Assembly: GCF_000003815.2 (NCBI RefSeq)
Contig: NC_049983.1
Location: forward strand, 16,938,907-17,002,906
Direction of reading: 5' to 3'
Source: Branchiostoma floridae
Taxonomy: Eukaryota; Chordata; Leptocardii; Amphioxiformes; Branchiostomatidae
Length of the DNA stretch: 64,000 nt
The position numbers and the translations under genes were made by a program. This document shows, piece after piece, positions 45,401 to 58,413 of the stretch; the first letter of the stretch is position 1, and each line of letters starts with the position of its first letter. The notes beneath the pieces are model-generated. The model ran no database searches, was not told the origin of the DNA, and was given only the letters and a program-made list of their open reading frames with translations.

Positions 45401-48400
45401 ATGTCGTCGACCAATAGGAGGCTTTATCACAGTGAGTCAACTTTAATATCGCTTTGTTGGTCCCAACGCGTTGCATAGTTTATGCGTGAGTGTACTTGAA
45501 TGGTTTATAGGGAATTGATTATTAGGGGATTATGATGAAAGCTTTAACTTGCATACAGAAATAAGGTAGGTTTGATGCGGTAACATCCTTTCGTGCGTTT
45601 GCGTTTTCTTTGAATGAAATGCATCCCATCAAGGACATTGTGTAATGTGGGATCACTAAGGACACATCCGATATGTACAGTTTATAATTTTTAACGATAC
45701 TTCAGATGATAATTTCTGAATGAAAAAGTTGTATTGTCAACTCAGCATTGAATTTGAATAATGCAGCAGTTGCGTTTAATAGCAATGATGCAAACTGATA
45801 CGCCTCAACCTCCGAGTACCCTCTTGACATTACATCCAGGTGTAACATAACATATCGCAAACATGTATTGGCCATACTTCAAAGTGCGTGATGGTGAGAA
45901 ATCATAGGTTGCTCTTTAAAAATAGTACGTTTACAATAAGTTTCTGGATACCTTAGTGTCAAGCAACTTCATTGATTTCCAGTGAATTTTCAGTTCAAAC
46001 TTATGATTTTGATTTATTTTCGTGTATATCGATTGCGTGATGGTATATGTATTGTTCTTCATATGTTACACTCGTTTGTTTTATTTTGTTTTCTTGCACG
46101 TAACTTTTCACCCATGCTTAACAGAACGGCAGAGTTTCAATGGCGTAGACCACACGCGGCCACCGTCAGACGAAAGCGACAAAGGTGCATGTACGACTCA
46201 CTACTGTAGACACACACCACTCTACCACTTGTTTACCGCAAATAATGGTCTAGTAATCACTAGTTAGTTATATGGCTAGTCGATTAGTTATCTTATTTCT
46301 TTTGCCTTGCAACGCAAATCATTCCTCAAAAGTTCAGTTCCGTTTTGAATAAGTTTTGATATTTTCGAAAACTTCCCGCAAAAAATTCCGAAATATTGTG
46401 CTCTCCCTCGAGAGAACATTTCACAACACCGCCGGGGTTCAGAGAGGTGCATTACAGTTCGATCTTCAAAAGTTGTAAAGTGAATGATTACAGGTGAAGG
46501 GATAAGGTCTAGAAGTTCTTGTACTGCACAGGTACATGTAATGCATACATCTATCCAGACAACTGTCTGCTTCTGATTTATACAAAGTCTCAAAGAATGA
46601 CAAAGCCTTTCAGATCGATCACGTCTGCCATGTACAACATTTTCAGAAGGGGGGGGGACGTCCACCAGTTAGTGTGTACACATGTTACGTACGTGCAGGA
46701 ATGTAATTTCCATTTAATACGTGACCATACGGACGTTCACATAGAAAAAGGGACGATAATCTAGCCTAATTCCACATATAAATGTATCTTGGATACGATT
46801 CAATTAGGAATGTCATTTCCTTTGACCAAGAGAACATCCACCACGACAAAATGACGAGGATTTTATCTAATTGCGCAAGCCTTGGACACTATTCAATCAT
46901 GTCTATAACGGGTGTTGATGATACATAATAGCCTAGATACGTCCAGTTTTGCCAAAACAGACCGCCATGTCCAGTTGTGCTAGCAAGCGTACTACCAGGA
47001 AGACCAAGCCCTGGGCGCAGAAGTTTTACGCACGGTATAGAATTTAGCTTTCCCCGGTCGTTTCTGAGATTCTCCCACGTTCTTGAGGGTGTTTATGCGT
47101 GTGGCTTAGCTCCAGAAAGTTTTGTGTGGGATAGCGTAAGGGTTATCAAAAGAAATGGATGCCCGGGCCCGTTGGAAAACAGCAATCAGTTTGTCTAGTC
47201 GTCGAAAAAGCATACCGCACACCCTTACCCGTCGTATCTCTACCCGCCGATTAAGTGTGGACTTCTATAGTGAGTATCTATAAGTTTAGATGATTGAAGA
47301 TACTACTTAAGGTTGTACATCTGTTTTATTTCTTGTTTGGTCCGACAATTGCAGAAGTTGATTTTAAACGCTGCTTTTCAGGCTGCAGTTGCTAAAAGTT
47401 ACCATGAGTAGTAGGCGCGATTTTCTGGGCTCTCTAAAAATATGTATAATTTCCTTGGATTAGCTCAAAAATATGTATAATTTCCTTGGATTAGATTACC
47501 AGTCAGGCAGTGGTCTATATACCTGTCAGGCAGACTTGGAGAACGGAGCTGTATTGGTACACGGTGTCGACTGCAACTAAGCCCGTATAAGTAATTTTTC
47601 TAACAGTCGGAATACATACTGTTGTCATGGTCCACACAGGCCAGCCCTTCGGTACATTTTCAAAATGAAATTTTTCCCGCCTCCTTTAGCTGCAAAGGCC
47701 CTTAAATCCAGGCATGTAGAGTCACGTACCGGGGTTGGCGTAGTTTGTTATGCTGAGATAGAAGCTTATGCCGAGGATCCCCAAACTACAACCCCAAGAG
47801 AGACCTATGGCATGGCTTTTCGCGTTATGCTAAGAGACGCCAATGCCTTTTGTGTTACACTTACTCTCACTACTTCCACAGCTCCTCCACCTTTCGTACC
47901 AAAGCTCAAAAAGAAGAAGCTCACGGTCCCCAAGGACCCCTTCTCCCGCAACCGCGGACGACTCTGGGAGGACAGGAAGGATGACATAGACTACAAGTCC
48001 CGTTACGTCTCGCCTGACAGGAAGAAAAAGAGGCCGTGTCAGTGTAAGAAGTGCGTCCTCAAGAGACAAAATGCCGTCACCTTCCCGAGGGAGGATAAGG
48101 ATGATGATGAGCACTCCGGGGACGAGAGGGAGTACGAGAGCGGTAGCGACGATAGCCACAACGATTCCGGCGAAGTGGGTTTTCTTTCAGTCAATTCGGT
48201 GTAATCAAATAAAGTCTTCTCTCTCTATCTTTCTTTCTTTCTCGCTCTCTCTCTCTCTCTCTCTCTCAATCACTTATTCACTCACGCTGTGTGAATGTGT
48301 GGATCACCGCTCTTCTTTCTCTCTCTCTCTGCTCCCTTTAGACCTTCCCCCTCTCTCTGCACAGATATCTCTCTATCCTCCCATTTTCTCTGCTTGCCTC

Positions 48401-51400
48401 TCTCTCTCTTACAGTTGACGTCAAAATAAGTTAAATGCGACATAAATTGACAACTGAAGAATACAAAAAATCGTTAACAAGTGCAAAATCAGAAAATCTC
48501 CATGTGTCAGTCAGTCCGTTAGCGTTGAAGCCATTACAATACAAGAATACAACATACAACATACAGTGCAAGAACTTACATTATTCTCATGTTCTTGTCA
48601 AGGACGGGGGAGACTCCGACAAAGACGGCAGGGATGACGGATCTGCTAGGTAAGGGTGGATAATCCAGTTAATGCTCGTCGATTTATCTACTTGGCTTTG
48701 GATTGTTCGTTTTTTATTGGTTACTTAATATGTTGTATATAATGTATGTATTGTCGTCTATTTACCAGGCTTAAGATAATTTATCCCAAAGACTGGATAA
48801 GCTTAAAACGATAGATTAGCTATTTCTGCATCAAATGATTTGCAGCATGCGAACATCTGCAAAAAAAAAACAACAACACTGTAGTGACTCTGCTCCTGAT
48901 AGTCCGCACCATTTAAGAAATTATGACGTAATTTTGAAGCCAAGTAGAAAAATTAGGCCTGGTGATAGTCCCTGGCAGTGGCTTTGTATTCCGTAGATCG
49001 TTTTAAAACATGATCCTCGTTACATTCAGGGGTCAACAGCCGCGTTGCTCTATTTTGTCCACGAATTCTAGCCACACCATCAAACAAAACGGTTCGATCT
49101 GATACGTTATCAAGATAAAACAGGTGTTCGGGCTATTTACAGCCAAGTGATAGTCAGATAATTATACCGCATACATATCATCGACATCTTTTTAACAAAA
49201 GGAAAAATTAATGTGGCGGAAATTTGCAGACGGTGTATACAAGATATGAGACAGTGCAGAATACCGGGTATGTGAAAATAATCCATAGGGAGCAAAATTA
49301 CCGTGAGAAGTTTCATCTACTCTTCCTTTTGCATTGGCACTCAAGAAGTGACGTTAAACTAAAAGTCCTTGTGACATCAAAATACAACATGCAGTAGAAA
49401 GATGTTATAAAGTTTGTTTTATTTCTTGTTCAAAATAGCGTTTTTCGCATGCCAGGGTATGAGGTTTCGAACCGGCTGACGTGTCCACCGTGACGTCATC
49501 GATGGTATTTGATTTGGTTACATGGAGACAGGAATCATAAATAGGAACATGGGCGTGAAGAATTATATCACTGTCCCGTCAAACACAGTGATTGACAGCG
49601 CTTTCGGGCACAGGCCTGGATAGTCTTGCCGTGTCCCTTTCCGGTGCCTGAAGGGGCACGGAACAGGATGGGCACGGTTCGGGACACGACAAGTATGCTA
49701 TGTGTAAGATTAGATGTTCGATTACATAAGAGGACCGGATGTATATTTCCATGAGCGACTTTATGTTTATTGAATGATACCTATTGTGGTAGAATGTCAC
49801 CAGGGTGTTGTATGTTGATCACATTGGTGCAACAAGGACTCCAAGGGATACACACAAAGGGGACCCCTCACTTTGTTCTACATTCGCAATGCGTCACTTA
49901 TACGGTGCTTATACGGTGTCATCCGCGATCCCATTTGCCTACAAGGAAACCAAGAGGTGAAGACCATCTGTGCTTGCACAGGTGTGCTGCCAAAGAGCTA
50001 AGGCAACAAAGATGGTGGCCGCCAAGCCCTATACACCATATCATACGAGAGGGACTCTAACTTTCTTTCACTTTCATTCTCTAACGCAGGGACAACAAAG
50101 ACGTGAAGACGTCTGTGCTTACACTAGTGTGGGACCTAAGGGCTAAGGAAACGAGGATAGTCCCGCCTTATACACAATATTATGTGTGAACAATGAGGTT
50201 TTAATAAGGCAGCGATCACGTCATCAAAACCTCCTTGGTGTGAAGGACGCTAACTTTCTTTCCCGTTCACCTTCTGACTTACTTCTAGTGACCACCAAGA
50301 CGAGGAGCCCCAGGCCGATGTTCGCCATGGCGTTCCGGTGGTCGCCAGGAGGTCCAGTTTGGTCCCCACGGCAGTCAGGTCAAGTACGTATCCGGACACT
50401 GACCCGGGTCTGTCCGATCCATATTGCCTGCGAGGTAAGATAGAGTCAGAAATGCCTCCGCTCCTGGGGTGTCGCCAAAAATGGCGGGAGCAGCACTGAG
50501 GAAAAGAAACACAAACATCTTTCTTCGGTGGCGTCACGTATGTAGACGTAACGCATTTGTATCAAGTTAGATTAGTCGTATTGGTAGCCGTGCAAGAAAT
50601 TCTAGATTCTTGGATATGGTGAAAATATTTTCCTTATTTTCGGTGCAAAATAGCCAATAGATAGTCATTTCATAACCCCATTTAATAACGGAAGAAATCT
50701 TCCCCTGGGTTATTTTTGTGTAAAAGTTCTGTTGAAAAATAGTGACTAGCTAGGCCTAGTGCTTTCCGTACAAAACTTGATAGTATGGTGTGCAATAGGG
50801 TAGGGTGGATCTTGAGACTGAGTTTGTACACCCCAACCTGAATTTTCCATTATAGCAGATCGACATGACAACGATTGCCAACCTCAGCCTTTCTTCTCTA
50901 TTCCACTCGAGCTGTAGTTTGGTGGAAACAATACATTGACAGCGCATAATAATAGAATATCTCTATCAAATCGTATGGCAGTATTCGGTTGTTGATGGAC
51001 GAAACTGTGTGATAATGATTTCGACATTTCTTGTTATATATATATGTTTCATACTGTCTCATGCAACGTTACTCTTCTTCTTTCTCCAAAGTTCCCTCAC
51101 CGAGCAAGCCGATTGGTTCCGAAGTTAGCGAGACGTCGGCCTTGTTGTCATGGCAACCGCCTACAAAAAGACTGGACGAAATCGTGGGCTACAAACTTGA
51201 GGTAAGAACGACTGCTCACGGAAATGACAATTTTGTTTGTGTGCTGATCTCAATACAATTTTGTTTGCACTATTTTGTGGTATCGCTGACCTGTGTCTAA
51301 AATAAAAAGAGTCCGACATCGGACAGTCATTTCCCACCTATCAGTGTTTTCCATTTTGTGCTTCCCGCTTTGCTCTGTACCAGCAGCTTCCAATAGCTTC

Positions 51401-54400
51401 AAGGTCCTTCTCTACATTTGATTTCAATGTTTGCTTTCTCCTGTTTCTTCTTGCAGTCAAGTCTCGCCGTTCTGTTCTCTCCCAGTCTCAGGACATGTCT
51501 TAGCCATCTTAGTGGTCTCTTTCTTACCACTTTTCTCTGATGTGTTCTGCGGTAGACGTCTTTGTTTCTTATCCTGTCTCTGTATGAGATGTCCAGTATT
51601 TTTCAAAGACAACTTAGTAACACATACACTGTGTGATATTAAATGGCTCCCTCCCTTGCCCAGGTTCGCCAGCAGCACCAGTCCGAGTGGACCTCCTCTA
51701 AGAACGTCTGCACGGAGACGTCCTGCCGGATCGCCGGCCTCACTCCGGACACCATCTACCGCTTCCGCGCACGCGCAGTCACCGACACGGACGAGAGCGA
51801 ACCCAGCTACCAGTCAGACCCCATACGGACCCTCAAGAGTAGACGTAAGGGCTATTCCATTATTGATAAGGGACTAAGCATAAAACTTTAAAGTAAGATT
51901 CTTTTCTTCCTATCATTTGGGGTCCCTCTGTCATTTTTCATTCATTGTTTGCCCTTTCTGTTCTCTTTCCCTCTACCGATCTAGTTTTCAGCATGCCTAA
52001 TCCGTTCTTCAATGGTACAGTAACATGTACTAGTCAATTGAAGACATTTCCATGATACATGATGTAAAGACAACAAAACGCTTTAAGACCTGCCATAAAG
52101 ATTTGATCTAAATTCTGCAACAGTGGGGTTCAAGCACCGCCAAACGACCATGACGAATGGCTTGTAGCTTTTTGGCGTAATCGGTTGCGTGCTGGGTTCG
52201 TGGTCGGGCGACCCGGGATCGGGGCGGGTTCGAATCTCGGGAGTCAGGATGTTGTTGCTGTCTGTTTCTACCCCTTTCTCACATTTCTACATTTTGCGTC
52301 ATAAACTTTCCACAGGAGATCCTCCCGGCAAACCTATCGCGACTGACGTCACCGAGACCACCGCCCGGCTGACCTGGCCCAAGCCGCACGACAAGTCCAG
52401 GGTGGACCGCTACATCGTGGAATCGCGGAAGGACAGGGAGTCCAACCAGTCCAACTGGACGGAGGTGCTGAAGGACAGCGACACGAGCTGTGAGATCAGG
52501 GACCTACAACCGGATACGCCTTATCGCTTCCGGGTCAGAGCGTGTGCCGGGTCAGACATCAGCCAACCAGGAGAGATGTCCGAAATCGTTCGGACGAAGA
52601 AGGAGCCTCGTAAGTAGAGAGTTATTGAAAGGTCTACGCATCAACACAGTTGCTACGAACAAATAAAGTTTCGTTTACTTTGAATATCATCAACTCACTT
52701 TTAAAGCATAAAATCTTAGAGCTCAGAGTAAAACCTAGGGCATAGCATAAACGCAGTTTTGTGATCGTCAGAACCTAGCAGCGTCTGCATTTGATGGATT
52801 AAATTGTATGTGATATTTTACCCTGATATCTGCCCCGCCGCAGTGTACCCCCCGGGACGACCGTTGGCCACTGACGTCACGGACAGGGACGTGACATTGA
52901 CGTGGTCGCCGCCGGACGGAGGGCGGAAACCCTTGGAATATGCCGTGGAGCACCGCCGAGAGGGCAGAGACGAGTGGACGTCATGCATTGAGGTAGCTAT
53001 ATATAGGACAGTAGTACATACAATAAGTACATCCCTGCAGTCCCAGAATGTCTGCTAGGCGCCTAAAACATAATTTTTAAAAATTCAAGATTTTTTCAAA
53101 AACTACCGACCACTTAACAATCGTAACCAGAGCATGTTCAAAATAAGCGATACAAAAGGCGGAAATTCCACTGCAGTACAATGCCGTTAGAGGGCCATGC
53201 CCATAACCGAACTTATCGTTATCCGGTGACATCTACTGTCACCAATATGCAAACCAATATCACAAAGATCCATAGTACCAAAGATCCATTAACGTGACAT
53301 CAAAACAGAAAATGTCTTAGCTTTTAATTGATTGTTCACCATCCTCTTACTACATTTGATTCCCTACCGTTAAGAACTTATTGATAATTGTGTTCCAAGA
53401 CAAGAATAAGTCAGAACCTACCAAATTTGCAATTGAAACTCAAGTCGCCGTCAGGACAAATGGCTCATTACTTCTGGCACGTGACATCACGAGCACGTGA
53501 CCCCAGTGATCGAGCAAAGGTGTCCAGACACCGATACCACCCCCGTCTCTACTTTAGGGATCGTTACAGGACCATCTTTCAGTAATTGAAGCTAGTACTT
53601 TGAAAAATATTCAGAGATGATTTTCATAGCCGTGGGCCTTTTTCATTATAAAAGTGGGATGATTCTATACAAATGTCTTGTGATTTTCTTCAAAACAAAT
53701 ATGTTTACTCTCCACTTCAGACGTTCAAGGATACCAGATGCCAGTTGAGCGGTTTAGATCCAGAGACTCCATACCGGTTCCGCGTGCGATCTCTAGCCGG
53801 AGATGACGTCAGCATGCCTAGCGACCCCTCCGACGTCGTTCGTACGGACAGACAGAAAGGTATTTTTGGCGACACCTCGGGGCTGGATGCCTTACTGGCT
53901 TTTATTTCGGGGTTGAAAATGATGACGTACTGGTCAGTGCTCAAGGGCTTAAGAGCTCCTGATTGTTTTGGAATAGACCAATCTCTGAGCAGCAAAGTTT
54001 TTTTCATCAAAAATCTTCAAAGGTGTTATGAGTTTTCACGGGTCTATTGTTTTATAGTCTTTGAACAATATCTGTTTAATTCTGCCTACTGAGAGAAGGC
54101 AAATAATTCAACCAACTAAATTTACTTCGGTAACAGGTATCCCATACCTACAACGTCATGATCATGAATACGTTTCGTTGAAAAAAGAATTAGATTTGAG
54201 TAGATACCAAACAATTTTCCATGCCTAAAATTCCAGTGGTGATCCCCACGCCTGGAAAGCCGAAGGTCTCCGATGTGAAGGACACGGAGGCCACCCTGTC
54301 CTGGGACACGCCGAAGGGCCGGACCAAGCCTGATGAGTACCGGGTGGAGGTGTGGGAGGCGGGAGACGAGAAGTGGGCTCCCCACAGCACCGTCAAGAAA

Positions 54401-57400
54401 CCGCCTTTCACTGTGGACGGTCTTAAACCGGATACTGACCACTACTTCCGGGTCATCCCGGTCAAGGGGGAGGACGTGGGTGACCCCAGTGAGTACGTTG
54501 GCCCAATTCGAACGGAGAAGATGAAACGTAAGTTTTACCTTAATCGTTGTTCCTTGTTTCTTGTTCCTTTCGTATCTGTTTCTTTTGCGCTTTCTTCTGT
54601 TTTTTGTGTGCTGTTTTATTCCACCATTTTCCTTTCTCGCTATACTTAATGTTTTATCTTACAGTAAGACTTACTGCAATTTTTTATTCCTTTCTTATTA
54701 TGGAATCATTATAGTCTATACATAATACGAAAATAGGACTTCTCAACAAACTGCATCAAACTGTCAAAACCTAGGACCAATGCAGAAAGGAAGCGCTTCC
54801 TTTACCGTATGGCTTGCCACTGGAACACAGTTACTAAATGAACTTGTTTTTCTCTCAGTTGTATAGTTTGCAATGTACATATTATGTTTTGTAAGTATGA
54901 AATGTTGTGCGTGTATTAATGTATTTTATGTAGACCACTGGAAGAATAGCTGGCAACATAATGTTGTAATAGCTAAAAGTGGATCTGAATAAAGTCAAAG
55001 TCAAAATCAAAGTCAATATGCGCATACCCATACCTTGTAGAATGTTTTCCTTGCCTAACTTAAATCTATCGTGATCTTTGCATTCCTTTCGTTGATTTTT
55101 GACACAAATTACGAGAAAATTAACGCAATAGATGATTAGCGAAATGGAGCGTTATTATAACGATGTATTAACGTGATAACGATCAAATATCTCCTTCAGC
55201 CCCACGTCCCGGCAAGCCCAAGCCCAGCGACGTGGATGAGTCAAGCATCAACCTGTCATGGCCGCCTCCGGAAAAGGTTAGAATACGTTCATACGACGAA
55301 ACGATTGACCAACGTGGTCTTGTTTCATTGGAGTGATTGGACATCAATATTCAATTTGGCTCTTGTCGCTACGGGCGTGCACGTGACCCAAGCTACCATT
55401 TACAAGACCGATACCCCCATGACATAAACGAAGATCTCATTGCCATACTCCGCCAAATTACGCAATATTAAAACAGAGAGAAAAAGTCATCGCAATTTTG
55501 CTTCTACCGTTGCTAAATTGTTGTACATGGAATATGATATGCAATGTACCCTTCCTATAACAGTCTGAAGACGTCGACGAGTACATCTTAGAGATGCGAG
55601 AAGACAAGCGGTCTGAGTGGAAGACGGACGTGGTGAAGACCCGGGACACGCACTGCGAGGTGCCGGGCCTCGTGGCGGACACGCCGTACCGCTTCCGTGT
55701 GCGCGGCGTGAAGGACGACGTGCTGGGGGACCCGAGCAGTGTGTCCGACCCCATCTACACAAGGAGACCTAAAGGTAAGAAATTAAGGCTTTCCTTCGGA
55801 CACAACTGTGCACACGAATATTCGATTGATCTTTTGACCCTCATCAGTTTTACTTTGACCCTCATCAGTAAAACTGATGAGGGTCACTCACACCTGTCAC
55901 GTGATCCTACGGAAACGTGACGTCAGTGGTAGGTCAAAGATATCGGGAAGTCTATATCGTTCACTGTCCTTAGATATGCTGTTGTTTTCATAGGCTGGTG
56001 CTTAAGAATTCTGAATGAACATGCTTAAAGTGCGAATGAATGAGAATGGTCTAGATTTAACTTCGACAAATACACCAAGAGCTGTGCCATTTGAAACCTT
56101 TGGGTTTCTATTTTATCATATTTTAACCCCACATTCTGCTCTTCCTTCCTACGGAATGACGTTTGACTGCCATACTTTCCTGGAGATTGCTCATACCCTG
56201 TCCTTTCTCAAACATAGTTCCGACACCGGGAAAACCACAGGCCTCTAAGATCACAGACGACAGCCTATCACTTGTCTGGCCGATGCCGCTAGGACAACCG
56301 AAGCTCGCCCTCACCGGATATGACGTAGAATGTCGCCGTGACGATTCTGATGACTGGAAATACAAGACGTCTTGCAAGGAGCCTCCTGTGAAGATCGAGG
56401 ATCTTGATTCCGCCACTGCCTACAGATTCAGGGCTCGCGCGAAAACCAAGTATGAGAAGGGCGACTTCGGCGAAGAGTCAGATCGCGTCCTCACTGGTAA
56501 GTCGACGATTCCGATGGGCTTTATATCAGCTCTTGTTCCGTCATACCTCAGCTCAACTGGATCACCATATATAAACATGTCTTATAGTCATTTGAATATG
56601 TTAATCATTGCCATAGCGCTACATGTAGAATCCGATCTTCCCAAATCGCAACAAAGGAATGAGAGAGAGAGAGAGAGAGAGAAAATGGTTTATTAGATTA
56701 AAAAACTGTTGCAGCCCAAGGGCTGAATTGCAAATTTTTGTACATCGATTTCTTCACATTAACATAATTTCTTCACAATTACTTAACAAATACATGGTAC
56801 ATCATATTGAATTCATTAAAACTAACTTGTCTGTTTCTTAAAACACTACAAGTTTTCATTGAGGAGTCTAACGCAATAGGGGAGAGTACTGTTACTAAAC
56901 CGGGACGTCCTACATTTGAAACTGGTGTAGCTGACATTATTTCTCAGAGTTCTGTTGTGGACATCCCCCCGCCGCGGTGGGAGCCATGAACTGTATCTGG
57001 TAGAGTTCGCAAGGAATACTGTACCTTTGACTCTTTTACAGTAGGATGTTACTCCCTTTGAATTTGAAGGTTTCCAATCCATAAACATTTTCATATTCTA
57101 TACATGACAGAAAAAGCGAAGCACATTGTGGTAGCTTTAGACTATAGGTAGGGTGTCAGGATTTGTTCTGAATATTGAAAATAACGTTTTCTTTTTCAGA
57201 TCGCGGCTCGCAATCGCCCATGAAGGCCATCAACATCAACCCAGACTCCCTGCAGGACGACGGACCGACCATCCTGCCGCCAGGGAAGCCCGCGGCGTAC
57301 GACGTCGGCGACAGGGACGCCAAGATCAGCTGGCCGGCCTTGCCGGACGGCAGCGACACCAGGGACGACAACCTGATAGGCTACGACGTAGAGATGCAAG

Positions 57401-58341
57401 AGGAAGGGGAGAGCGATTGGAAGGACGTCATAAAGGGGACCAAGTCCAACAAGTGCTACGTTCGTGACCTGAAACGGGAATCACGGTACTACTTCCGGGT
57501 CAAGGCGAACACCATTCTTGGGGAGAGCGACTATGGAGAGACATCGGATGTGGTCATCACCACAGGAAACCAAGGTACGTCCAGAAATGTAGTGTTGCAA
57601 AATATAATATGTCTTGTTCTATTTCATAATCATACAGAGTTAAACGATTTAAAGGCATTACAAAAATCTGTGTATGACTAGCTTTGTCAGTGGTGCTGAA
57701 ATGGTTGTTATTATTTTCCTTTTTTTTCTAAATACCAAATACAATGTATAAATTCAAAAAAGACAAGGGACTTTGCAAGAAACTTCAAACAAGATCTTCA
57801 GACAATATGTTCCTTTCAGCAGTATGTTTATGCCCCTCATTTCTCATGATACGCCGCTAAAATATGCTCATTCATTCTTCAATCCACAGAGCGAGAGGAT
57901 GACTCCATTCCGCCGCCCGGAAAACCCGAGTTCTGGGACGTCGAAGAGACAGAAGCCAAACTAAAATGGCCGGCACTGGCGGACGGAAGTGACTGGAGGA
58001 ACGACGGCATCACCGGATATGACGTAGAGATGAAGAAGGATGACGACGACGACTGGGTCTCGGCGGCCAAGGGCGTGAACAAGACGAAGTGTCAGGTCGT
58101 TGGGCTGAATCCTGCCACCCGCTATTTCTTCCGCGTGCGTGCTCTGAAGGGGAAAAGAGAAAGCGAGCCTGGAGACGTGGAGGTTGTCGTAACTCAAGGA
58201 AAGAAAGGTAGGCTTTTAGTTTGGAGTACATGTACAGTGCAGTTGTGCCTAGTAGTCTCTTAGTCACTTTGCGTAGTGTCACACGAGTGACTTAGACTGA
58301 CTGACAGTAGTAGTGGTAGTAGTAGTAGTAGCAGCAGCAGC

Positions 58342-58413
<72 letters not shown>

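Noticed and set aside
46288-46665. 125-codon minus-strand frame
   Set aside because: No recognisable domain, and it lies within a first intron of the FN3 gene.
46955-47042. Possible exon with a basic product (ASKRTTRKTKPWAQKFYAR) and good ATG context
   Set aside because: It ends in phase 2 while the next exon (47882) needs phase 1; only skipping to 50289 would work, so it is not called.
51092-55774. Two-domain super-repeat suggested by alternating split and unsplit FN3 domains
   Set aside because: The introns in domains 1, 3 and 5 fall at different positions within the fold, so they look independently gained.
56807-56989. 60-codon plus-strand frame as an extra FN3-gene exon
   Set aside because: It overlaps a minus-strand LINE tail, ends in a stop and lacks FN3 features.
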